From: Lachnospiraceae bacterium UBA3632
GTDB lineage: Bacteria > Bacillota > Clostridia > Lachnospirales > Lachnospiraceae
Length of the DNA stretch: 10,653 nucleotides
Assembly (NCBI GenBank): GCA_002373975.1
Contig: DFKZ01000067.1
Span: forward strand, 1 to 10,653
Direction: 5' to 3'
Both the position numbers and the translations under genes were made by a program. A model generated the notes under the pieces. The model saw nothing but the letters and a program-made list of their open reading frames with translations. It was not told the origin of the DNA and did no database searches. Positions 1 to 6,554 of the stretch are shown here, piece by piece (the first letter of the stretch is position 1; every line of letters starts with the position of its first letter).

Positions 1-32
1 ATATATACACATTTAATAAGTAGAATTCATTA

Positions 33-38
33 AGAGGA
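33..38 (+). promoter_or_regulatory. Shine-Dalgarno site of the double ketosynthase gene
   Basis: AGAGGA lies 7 bases before the ATG at 46 and fixes that start. A second ATG at 41 is only 2 bases from the site and reads ATG-TCA-TGA, so it is not a usable start for this gene. The remainder of positions 1-45 is AT-rich, with no convincing -35/-10 pair and no FapR- or FabT-like palindrome that I can see. Confidence 0.7.
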
Positions 39-45
39 TCATGTC

Positions 46-2424
46 ATGAACAAGCAATTGGGAACACGCTGCGTTGTCACCGGACTGGGAATGATCAACG
101 CTATAGGAAACAATGTGCAGGAATGCTGGGAAAATGCCCTTACCGGAAAAAACGGGATCGCATCCGTCAAATCGGTAAAAGCAGATGACTGCTATGTGGA
201 TCTGGGTGCAGAGGTATCCTGCGATGAGCTGGAGAATTATAAAGGCGTTGACAGAGCAACAAAGCTCTGCCTCAAGGCATCGGAGGAAGCGCTCAGGGAT
301 TCCGGACTGGATGTGTCAAAGGTTGACGCCAGCAGATTCGGCGTGGTAATGGGAAGCTGCGTAGGCGGAGTGGTGAGCATCGAGAATTATGTTGTGAACG
401 GAGAAAAGACCGAAGACATCAGAAAGATGACCATTTCCCCCATAGCAAACCATGTGGCAAATCGCGTAGGTGCGGGCGGAGTTATCTCTAATGTGGGAAA
501 TGCCTGCGCAGCGGGAAGCATCAGCGTGGCTTATGCATGTGAGCTTATAAGAGCCGGCGTTGCGGATGTGTTCATCGTGGGTGGTGCGGATGCTTTTGCG
601 GCAGTACCTTTTGCCGGATTCCACGCCCTGCATGCTCTTTCCGAGCAGGCCTGCTCACCTTTTAATCACTCAAACGGGATAACACTCGGTGAAGGTGCGG
701 GAGCTCTTGTTGTAGAGTCCTACGAGCATGCTCAGAAGAGAAATGCAAAGATATATTGCGATGTGCTGGCAGCAGGTGTAAGCAGTGATGCACATCACAT
801 TACCGCTCCCAGACCGGACGGAATAGGTCAGATGTATGCTATCAGAACAGCAATCGCCAATTCCGGGATAGAGCCCAAGGATATAGACTATGTGAACGCG
901 CACGGAACGGGAACCGCAAAGAATGATGAAGCTGAGTTTCTTTCACTTCATGCGATATTTGACGAAGCAGGCGGAGATCTCTCAGTCAGTTCCACTAAGG
1001 CCATGGTCGGACACTGCCTCGGAGCAGCGGGAGCCATCGAAGCCGTATACGCTGTAAAAGCACTTGTTGAGGACAAGATCCCGCCCACGATCGGATACTC
1101 GGATGAGGATCTTGAAGCACTTAAAGAAAAGGCAGGAAAGATTGATTTCATGCCTAATGTTATGAAGGAAAAGAAGCTCGATTTTGTAATGAGCAATTCC
1201 TTTGCATTCGGCGGAAGCAATGCAAGCATCATCTTCTCAAAGGGTGCGGGAAACGTTGCGGAGACAGCAAATGACGAGCCTATCTACATCACCGGAATGG
1301 GTATTGTAAGCCCCTTAGGAAACGGCGTAGATAATTATATTGAGAAGGTTAAGGCAGGAGAGGGCATCAGCTCCGATTCCGTATTTGCCGAGACTACAAA
1401 AGAGGATTATGACAGATATGACGTAAAGATGGCCTTCTACCGCAAGCTGGATAAGCTCAGCCTTATGCAGGTGGTTTCCGGACTTGAGGCACTTGATAAG
1501 GCAGGAATAGAGATAGCCGATGAGAAGGCTGAGGATTACGGTATGATAATCGGTACCGATGACGGCCCTCTTACCACCGTATACAAATTCCAGGAGAATA
1601 TAAGCGCGAACGGAACAAAGAGCGGTTCCGCATTCAACTTCCCCAACACTGTATACAACGCAGCCGGCGGATATCTTTCCATAAAGACAAATATGCGCGG
1701 CGTTAACGTTACCGTTACCAACGGTGCGCAGTCGGGAATGAGTTCCCTTTGCTATGCATACAACGAGATCCGTCAGAATCATGCAAAGGTTATGCTTGCA
1801 AGCGGAACCGATGAGAACAGCGACATCATGGAAAAGCTCTACCGTCAGCTCGGTCATGTGGCAAACGGACAGGCAAAGCCTTACGGAGATACCGGGATAG
1901 CAATGTCTGACGGAAGCACCACAGTGGTACTCGAGAGTGCAGAGAGCGCAAACGCAAGGGGCGCAAAGAAGTACGCACAGGTGGCCGGATACGGAATGAC
2001 TCATGCCATCACCGAGTACGGCAAAGTGGCAGGAACCGAGAAAGGCCTTGAGGAAGCAATCGCCATCGCACTTAAGGATGCGGGAATATCCGCTTCCGAT
2101 ATCGATGCTGTTTACGGATTCGGAAACGGCTGCAGCGAAGTAGATACAGTCGAAAAGAATGTATACAAAAAGCTTTTTGACGCTAAGATGCCTGTGCACA
2201 ATGTAAGAACATATGTAGGAGAGAGCCGCGCCGCAGCAAGTGCACTTTCCGTTGCTACAGCAGCCCTCACTCTCAGCGGTGAGCTTGGAAATGAACAGAA
2301 GGCATATTACTTCGGCGATACAGTGACCGAAGGAAAAGCAGATACTTCTGCATATAAGTATGTACTTGCTACCGCTACTTCAGAAGGCGGATCATACTGC
2401 GCAGTAGTACTTAAGAAAGTATAG
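46..2424 (+). CDS. fabF: Tandem ketosynthase: active FabF-like domain fused to a catalytically dead KS-beta/CLF-like domain
   Basis: Cytoplasmic beta-ketoacyl-ACP synthase that would condense malonyl-ACP with a growing acyl chain. Domain 1 (about residues 5-400) opens with VVTGLGM and carries the full thiolase-fold triad: nucleophile Cys154 in NACAAG, His286 in VNAHGTGT and His323 in MVGHCLGAAGA, plus the NSFAFGGSN loop near residue 386. Domain 2 (about 411-792) restarts with YITGMGIVSPLG after a short linker. At the matching sites it has Ala561-Gln562 (NGAQSG), Phe692 (VYGFGNG) and Glu726 (YVGES), and the FGG loop is degenerate (SEGG). FabF proteins are usually about 410 residues, so this is two units in one chain. 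An inactive second unit resembles KS-beta/chain length factor of type II polyketide and aryl-polyene systems, but there the Cys is usually replaced by Gln at the same position; here a gapless alignment puts Ala there with Gln next to it. The reading frame is intact through the junction. The KS identity is certain; the chain-length role of domain 2 is inference. Confidence 0.93.
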   Translation: MNKQLGTRCVVTGLGMINAIGNNVQECWENALTGKNGIASVKSVKADDCYVDLGAEVSCDELENYKGVDRATKLCLKASEEALRDSGLDVSKVDASRFGVVMGSCVGGVVSIENYVVNGEKTEDIRKMTISPIANHVANRVGAGGVISNVGNACAAGSISVAYACELIRAGVADVFIVGGADAFAAVPFAGFHALHALSEQACSPFNHSNGITLGEGAGALVVESYEHAQKRNAKIYCDVLAAGVSSDAHHITAPRPDGIGQMYAIRTAIANSGIEPKDIDYVNAHGTGTAKNDEAEFLSLHAIFDEAGGDLSVSSTKAMVGHCLGAAGAIEAVYAVKALVEDKIPPTIGYSDEDLEALKEKAGKIDFMPNVMKEKKLDFVMSNSFAFGGSNASIIFSKGAGNVAETANDEPIYITGMGIVSPLGNGVDNYIEKVKAGEGISSDSVFAETTKEDYDRYDVKMAFYRKLDKLSLMQVVSGLEALDKAGIEIADEKAEDYGMIIGTDDGPLTTVYKFQENISANGTKSGSAFNFPNTVYNAAGGYLSIKTNMRGVNVTVTNGAQSGMSSLCYAYNEIRQNHAKVMLASGTDENSDIMEKLYRQLGHVANGQAKPYGDTGIAMSDGSTTVVLESAESANARGAKKYAQVAGYGMTHAITEYGKVAGTEKGLEEAIAIALKDAGISASDIDAVYGFGNGCSEVDTVEKNVYKKLFDAKMPVHNVRTYVGESRAAASALSVATAALTLSGELGNEQKAYYFGDTVTEGKADTSAYKYVLATATSEGGSYCAVVLKKV

Positions 2425-2476
2425 AAGTAAAACCTCGAACGGAAGAAAGTCTCTAATAATCTATGTATGAAATCGG

Positions 2477-2483
2477 AAAGGAG
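2477..2483 (+). promoter_or_regulatory. Shine-Dalgarno site that decides the fabG start
   Basis: AAAGGAG ends 9 bases before the ATG at 2493. The longer in-frame ATG at 2463 has no purine-rich site at a suitable distance. It would also add ten residues ahead of the usual FabG N-terminus, so 2493 is the better start. Confidence 0.75.
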
Positions 2484-2492
2484 ACCAGCTAC

Positions 2493-3242
2493 ATGGAGAA
2501 TAATCAGGAAGTAAAAACTGCACTTGTAACAGGCGCATCCCGCGGAATAGGAAGAGCCTGTGCCATTGCACTGGGAAAGGCCGGATACAAGGTTGGCGTA
2601 AACTATAACTCCAATGAGGCAGCAGCACAGGAAGTAGTTAAGATCATCGAGGAAGCAGGAAGTGAAGCTATCGCCATCAAGGCGAATGTTTCGAACCTCA
2701 AGGAAGTACAGGATATGATGCGTACCTTCGCCAAGACTTTCGGCAAGATCGATCTTCTTGTAAACAATGCCGGGATCGTTAAAGACGAGTATGTGATGAT
2801 GATGAATCCCGACACGATCAATATGTGCCTTGATCTCAATATAAAAGGATATCTTTACTGCTCACAGCAGGCAGCCGTTAAGATGTTCTCCAAAAAGAAG
2901 GGATGCATTGTTAATGTTTCTTCCGTTAGTTCGGTGCTCGCAGTACCCGGACAGTCGGTATACAGCTCTACAAAGGGCGCTGTAAACTCCATGACGGCAA
3001 CCATGGCGAAGGAACTTGCTCCTTATGGAATAAGAGTAAATGCGGTTGCTCCCGGATTTATCGCTACCGAGATGATCGAAGCGATCCCCGAGGAAAAGAG
3101 AGAACAGTACATCAAGGATATTCCTCTCGGACGATTCGGCACTGCGGAAGAAGTTGCAAATGCGGTTGTGATGCTTGCAAGCGATGCCTGCTCATATGTG
3201 ACCGGTCAGGTGCTTGTTTTGGACGGTGGTCTCAGTCTTTAA
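2493..3242 (+). CDS. fabG: 3-oxoacyl-ACP reductase FabG (SDR family)
   Basis: NADPH-dependent short-chain dehydrogenase that reduces 3-ketoacyl-ACP to the 3-hydroxyacyl-ACP. From the start at 2493 the protein has 249 residues, close to the usual FabG length of about 245-250. The sequence shows the Rossmann nucleotide loop TGASRGIGRA near the N-terminus, the NNAG motif and the catalytic group Ser144, Tyr157 and Lys161 (YSSTK), with the 13-residue Ser-Tyr spacing of classical SDRs. It ends with the PGFIATEM segment and the C-terminal GQVLVLDGG motif. It lies 68 bases after the double ketosynthase and ahead of fabZ on the same strand, which fits a ketoreductase working on the ketosynthase product. 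SDRs are a broad family, so the assignment to ACP-bound substrates rests on the context as well as on the sequence. No domain is missing. Confidence 0.93.
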   Translation: MENNQEVKTALVTGASRGIGRACAIALGKAGYKVGVNYNSNEAAAQEVVKIIEEAGSEAIAIKANVSNLKEVQDMMRTFAKTFGKIDLLVNNAGIVKDEYVMMMNPDTINMCLDLNIKGYLYCSQQAAVKMFSKKKGCIVNVSSVSSVLAVPGQSVYSSTKGAVNSMTATMAKELAPYGIRVNAVAPGFIATEMIEAIPEEKREQYIKDIPLGRFGTAEEVANAVVMLASDACSYVTGQVLVLDGGLSL

Positions 3243-3248
3243 CTTGCC

Positions 3249-3321
3249 CTCCCCTTGTGGGGAGCAAAACGTCTGCACGAAGCGAAGCGCAGACAGGTGG
3301 CGCGAAGCGCCGGATGAGGTG
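3249..3321 (+). repeat. Triple-hairpin intergenic repeat-like element carrying the fabZ ribosome site
   Basis: The gap between fabG and fabZ folds into three consecutive hairpins. The first is CTCCCC-TTGT-GGGGAG (3249-3264). The second is GTCTGC...GCAGAC (3271-3294), whose loop contains CGAAGCGAAGC. The third is GGCGC-GAA-GCGCC (3299-3311). The block ends in GGATGAGGTG, whose GAGGTG (3316-3321) is the only plausible ribosome site for fabZ, 6 bases before its ATG. From memory, blocks with a CCCTCCCC/GGGGAG stem, a GCGAAGC hairpin and a terminal GGATGAGGTG recur many times in Lachnospiraceae and related genomes as a dispersed element. Only one copy is present in this window, so its repeat status is not proven here. 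A read-through or attenuating structure between two genes is the alternative. Confidence 0.55.
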
Positions 3322-3327
3322 TTTATC

Positions 3328-3771
3328 ATGTTGAATATCAATGAAGTTCAGAAAAGAATAAAGCAGCGTCCTCCTTTTCAGATGATCGAAAAGATCGTTG
3401 AGATAAGGGACGGTGAGTATGCCAAGGGTATCAAGAATGTGTCGATAAATGAGCCCTATTTCATGGGTCATTTCCCCGACACTCCGATCATGCCGGGTGT
3501 ACTTCTGATAGAAGCTGCAGCACAGCTCTGCTCTGTTACTATAGAGAGCGGCGGCACCGATGAGAGCCTTATCTATGTGCTCTTAAAGGTGGATGAATTC
3601 AAGTTTGTTAAGCCGGTCATTCCCGGGGATGTGTGCGAGATCGAAGTTACCAAGACGAGCGGCGGCGCCGGGCTTGTGAAATTCGATGTAGTCATTTCCG
3701 TAGACGGCGGCGTGCGTGCCAAGGGCAAGCTGGCGTTTACATCCATGCCGAAGGAAGCGGTATATAATTAA
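3328..3771 (+). CDS. fabZ: 3-hydroxyacyl-ACP dehydratase FabZ
   Basis: Hot-dog-fold dehydratase that removes water from 3-hydroxyacyl-ACP to give the trans-2-enoyl-ACP. The protein has 147 residues, the normal FabZ length. The active-site segment GHFPDTPIMPGVLLIEAAAQ carries His48 and Glu62, 14 residues apart as in the E. coli enzyme. The N-terminal RPPFQMIEKI matches the substrate-tunnel segment of the family. The frame stays open upstream to an ATG at 3214 inside fabG, but that extension would run through the hairpin element and has no family similarity; the start at 3328 has GAGGTG at 6 bases. The stop codon overlaps the ribosome site of fabD, so the two genes are packed in one transcript. 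FabA-type isomerase function is unlikely, because the motif context is that of FabZ. Confidence 0.94.
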   Translation: MLNINEVQKRIKQRPPFQMIEKIVEIRDGEYAKGIKNVSINEPYFMGHFPDTPIMPGVLLIEAAAQLCSVTIESGGTDESLIYVLLKVDEFKFVKPVIPGDVCEIEVTKTSGGAGLVKFDVVISVDGGVRAKGKLAFTSMPKEAVYN

Positions 3772-3782
3772 GAGGTTTTATT

Positions 3783-4745
3783 ATGTCCAAGACTGTATTT
3801 ATGTTTCCCGGACAGGGAAGTCAGTATGTTGGGATGGCAAAGGATTTTTACGATGCTTATCCCGAATCGAGAGAAGTGTTTGAAAAGGCTTCTGAGGCAG
3901 CAGGATTTTCGGTAGAGGATCTTTGCTTCAATGAGAATGATAAGCTGAATATCACGGAGTATACCCAGATCTGTATGCTGGCTACAGAGGCGGCCGTATA
4001 TGCTGCAGTTACGAAAGAGGGTATAAAATGTGATGCCACGGCTGGCTTAAGCCTTGGAGAATACGGTGCGGTGATAGCATCGGGTGCCATGAGTATGGAA
4101 GATGCATTCAAGGTGATAAAGCATCGTGGAAAGCTGATGCAGGATGCGGTTCCCGAAGGCGGAGCCATGGCGGCGATCTTGAATCTCGATCCCGCAGTAG
4201 TTGCCGAAGTGTGTAAGGAAGTGCAGGAAGCAGGGCCTGCGGCAGATGCGGGTGATTACACCCTTCCTTATGTGGTGTCGGTAGCAAATTATAACAGCCC
4301 TGTTCAGATAGTGATCACAGGACGTGAGGATGCCGTTAAGAAGGCATCTGATATTTGTGTGGAAAGAGGCGCCAGAAGAGCAGTTCCTCTTAAGGTCAGC
4401 GGACCTTTCCACTCAGCCCTTTTAAAAGGTGCGGGAGAAAAGCTCGGAGAGGTACTTGGTACCGTTACGATAAATGATCCCGCGATCCCTTATCTTGCAA
4501 ATGTTACCGCCGACTATGTCACAAAGGCGGATCAGATAAAGCCTCTTCTTACGCAGCAGGTATCATCTTCGGTAAAATGGCAGCAGACGCTGGAAAGGCT
4601 TATAGATGACGGAGCGGATCTCTTTATCGAGCTCGGCCCCGGAACCACTCTTTCAGGCTTTGTTAAAAAGCTGGGAAGAGAGGGTGTGAGAACAGTTAGC
4701 ATAGACAAGCTTGAGGATCTCAAGAACTATCTTTCAGCTGAATAA
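3783..4745 (+). CDS. fabD: Malonyl-CoA:ACP transacylase FabD
   Basis: Transfers malonyl from CoA to the phosphopantetheine of ACP, supplying the extender for the ketosynthase. The protein has 320 residues, close to the usual 305-315. The sequence shows the N-terminal FPGQGSQYVGM, the nucleophile elbow GLSLGEY with Ser90, Arg115 (HRGKLMQ), which would bind the malonyl carboxylate, and His210 in GPFHSALL. The C-terminal ELGPGTTLSGFVKK is typical of the family. The residue before the nucleophile is Leu, where most FabD proteins have His (GHSLGE). The ribosome site AAGAGG (3770-3775) overlaps the fabZ stop and sits 7 bases before the start. Arg115 argues for malonyl rather than acetyl specificity. 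A trans-acting AT of a polyketide system would look the same at this level. Confidence 0.95.
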   Translation: MSKTVFMFPGQGSQYVGMAKDFYDAYPESREVFEKASEAAGFSVEDLCFNENDKLNITEYTQICMLATEAAVYAAVTKEGIKCDATAGLSLGEYGAVIASGAMSMEDAFKVIKHRGKLMQDAVPEGGAMAAILNLDPAVVAEVCKEVQEAGPAADAGDYTLPYVVSVANYNSPVQIVITGREDAVKKASDICVERGARRAVPLKVSGPFHSALLKGAGEKLGEVLGTVTINDPAIPYLANVTADYVTKADQIKPLLTQQVSSSVKWQQTLERLIDDGADLFIELGPGTTLSGFVKKLGREGVRTVSIDKLEDLKNYLSAE

Positions 4746-4747
4746 AT

Positions 4748-4764
4748 CTTTCCCTACGGGAGAG
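4748..4764 (+). promoter_or_regulatory. Small hairpin covering the accDA ribosome site
   Basis: CTTTCCC (4748-4754) can pair with GGGAGAG (4758-4764) across a three-base TAC loop, giving seven pairs including one G-U wobble. The GGGAGAG arm is also the only ribosome site at a suitable distance (10 bases) from the ATG at 4775. The structure could therefore limit access to the start. It is short, and no regulatory role is shown. Confidence 0.35.
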
Positions 4765-4774
4765 ATGGCCATAA

Positions 4775-6445
4775 ATGGCAAAAGAGGTGAAAAGATATAT
4801 CATGTCAAACGGTTTTGAAACATGCCCCGGCTGTAAAACCGAGGTTGAATGGTCAAAGGTTAAGGAACTGCTTTATGTCTGCCCGAACTGCGGCAGACTT
4901 TTCCGCGTGTGGACGGATAATCGTATAAAGATGGTCGCCGATCCGGATTCCTTCAAAGAAATGTACAGTGATATCGGAACGACCAATGTACTCGGCACTC
5001 CGGAATATGAAGAAAAGCTTGCCAAGGCACAGACTCAGACAGGATTAAACGAGGGTGTGACCGTGGGGGAATGCCTGATAGGCGGACACAGAGCTGTGCT
5101 GGGTGTGATAGATTCAAGATTTCTTATGGGCAGCATGGGACATGCTGTGGGAGACAGGATCACAAGTGTTGTCGAGTTTGCCACAAAAGAGAAATTGCCC
5201 GTTATCCTTTTTGCGTGCTCCGGTGGAGCCAGAATGCAGGAGGGTATCATTTCCCTTATGCAGATGGAGAAAACATCCGCAGCGCTCAAGAGACATTCCG
5301 ATGCGGGGCTTCTGTATATATCAGTTCTCACCGATCCCACAACGGGAGGTGTGACTGCAAGCTTTGCAATGCTTGGAGATATCATCCTTGCAGAGCCAGG
5401 CGCCATGATAGGCTTTGCAGGTCCCAGAGTGATCGAGCAGACCATAGGAGAGAAACTTCCGGAAGGCTTCCAGAGAGCGGAATTCCAGCTTGAGCACGGA
5501 TTTGTGGATGCAGTGGTTCCGAGAAAAGAGCTTAAACCAACTCTTGTAAGGATACTTGATATCCATTCAAAAAAAGGTCATTTTGCGGACTTTAAAGAGA
5601 CGGGAGAGAAAGTATATTACGGCCCCACCGAGATCATGAAAGAGCGCGGCGCAAAAGCTGCTCAGCTTTCCGCCTGGGAAAAAGTGCAGGAAGCACGTAA
5701 GGTATCAAGAATCGGAGCGGCTGAATATATCGGAGCGATCTTTGATGATTTCATGGAATTCCACGGAGACAGATACTTCAGGGACGATCCGGCTATAATG
5801 GGTGGTATCGCCACACTTGACGGGCAGCCTGTCACTGTTATCGGTGTAAACAGGGGAAGAGATTTTGCCGAATGTCAGAGACACAATTTCGGTATGCCTT
5901 CACCCGAAGGATACAGAAAAGCTCTGCGCCTTATGAAGCAGGCGGAAAAATTCGGAAGACCGATCATCACATTTGTTAATACTTCCGGAGCATATCCCGG
6001 AAAAGAAGCGGAAGAGAACGGACAGGGCGAAGCTATCGCAAGAAACCTTTACGAACTCTCGGAGGTGAAGGTTCCAATCCTTGCCATCATGGTAGGCGAA
6101 GGCGGAAGCGGCGGAGCGATAGCTCTTGCTGTTGGAAATGAAGTGTGGATGACAGAGAACGCCATCTACTCCATCCTTTCTCCGGAAGGGTTTTCCTCAA
6201 TTCTGTGGAAGGACGGAAGCCGCAAGGAAGAGGCCGCAGAGGTTATGAAGATAACCGCGCAGGATCTTAAAAAGCTTGGCGTGATCGAGGACATAATCCC
6301 CGAGTACGGCGGAGCCGATGAGGATGCGCTTTCCTCCATGGCAAGCGATATGAAGGGAAGGATCCGCACATTCCTCAAAAAGATGGAAGGAAAGAGCGGA
6401 GAACAGATCGCAGAAGAAAGATATGAGAGATTCCGTAAGTTTTGA
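4775..6445 (+). CDS. accDA: Fused acetyl-CoA carboxylase carboxyltransferase, AccD (beta) joined to AccA (alpha)
   Basis: Moves the carboxyl group from carboxybiotin on BCCP to acetyl-CoA, giving malonyl-CoA for FabD and the ketosynthase. The protein has 556 residues. The beta part (about 1-275) starts with a zinc ribbon of four cysteines (Cys17, Cys20, Cys36, Cys39). It continues with the crotonase-fold segments SGGARMQEG (near 149-157) and DPTTGGVTASFAMLGD. The alpha part (about 295-556) carries EFHGDRYF (near 330), MPSPEGYRKALRLM, NTSGAYPGKEAEENGQGEA and GEGGSGGAIAL (near 441). AccD and AccA are about 304 and 319 residues in E. coli, so the fusion is shorter, mainly from loss of the AccA N-terminal helices. 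The start at 4775 is chosen because GGGAGAG precedes it; an in-frame ATG at 4802, with AAGAGGTG upstream at a wide 12-base spacing, is possible and would still leave the zinc ribbon intact. AccB and AccC, needed for a working enzyme, are not in the window. Confidence 0.95.
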   Translation: MAKEVKRYIMSNGFETCPGCKTEVEWSKVKELLYVCPNCGRLFRVWTDNRIKMVADPDSFKEMYSDIGTTNVLGTPEYEEKLAKAQTQTGLNEGVTVGECLIGGHRAVLGVIDSRFLMGSMGHAVGDRITSVVEFATKEKLPVILFACSGGARMQEGIISLMQMEKTSAALKRHSDAGLLYISVLTDPTTGGVTASFAMLGDIILAEPGAMIGFAGPRVIEQTIGEKLPEGFQRAEFQLEHGFVDAVVPRKELKPTLVRILDIHSKKGHFADFKETGEKVYYGPTEIMKERGAKAAQLSAWEKVQEARKVSRIGAAEYIGAIFDDFMEFHGDRYFRDDPAIMGGIATLDGQPVTVIGVNRGRDFAECQRHNFGMPSPEGYRKALRLMKQAEKFGRPIITFVNTSGAYPGKEAEENGQGEAIARNLYELSEVKVPILAIMVGEGGSGGAIALAVGNEVWMTENAIYSILSPEGFSSILWKDGSRKEEAAEVMKITAQDLKKLGVIEDIIPEYGGADEDALSSMASDMKGRIRTFLKKMEGKSGEQIAEERYERFRKF

Positions 6446-6524
6446 TTATTGAGTCTTTTATTTATAGCTGTAAGGTATGAGCATTGCCTGATGGATTCTA
6501 AACTGTCAGACACTCACTGATAAA

Positions 6525-6554
6525 GAGGCGGACGATCAGATGATCGCCCGCTTC
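6525..6554 (-). terminator. Probable trp operon terminator overlapping the trpA stop codon
   Basis: On the minus strand the RNA can form a 14-position stem (6554-6541 with 6538-6525) around a two-base UC gap. Thirteen positions pair, one of them a G-U, and one does not. A tight two-base loop would in practice open one or two closing pairs. The stem is followed by UUUAUC. The trpA stop codon (6536-6538) is the first triplet of the descending arm, so the last trpA codons form the ascending arm. On the plus strand the same repeat is followed by AUUUC, so it could also slow transcription coming from accDA. The U tract is short, so termination strength is uncertain. Confidence 0.5.

Noticed and set aside
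41..49. Two-codon ORF ATG-TCA-TGA overlapping the start of the ketosynthase gene, as a possible leader or coupled minigene
   Set aside because: It is only 2 bases from the ribosome site, which is at ideal distance from the ATG at 46. The frame is closed upstream at 14-16, so no preceding gene ends here.
1315..2199. Long (294 codon) open frame on the minus strand opposite the ketosynthase gene
   Set aside because: It is antisense to an intact coding region, is rich in Cys, His and Leu like a shadow frame, and matches no recognisable family.
2463..2492. N-terminal extension of FabG from the ATG at 2463
   Set aside because: There is no suitable ribosome site for it, and the good AAAGGAG site lies inside the extension and points to 2493.
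3214..3327. 38-residue N-terminal extension of FabZ starting inside fabG
   Set aside because: It would translate the hairpin element and has no family similarity. The start at 3328 gives the normal FabZ length.
5071..5493. 140-codon plus-strand frame inside accDA
   Set aside because: Its composition (many Arg, Cys, His) is that of an out-of-frame translation, and the overlapping AccD motifs are continuous in the main frame.
6446..6524. A separate rho-independent terminator for accDA on the plus strand
   Set aside because: Only 4-base stems with mismatches and no following T tract were found in this stretch. The only credible structure is the repeat at 6525-6554.
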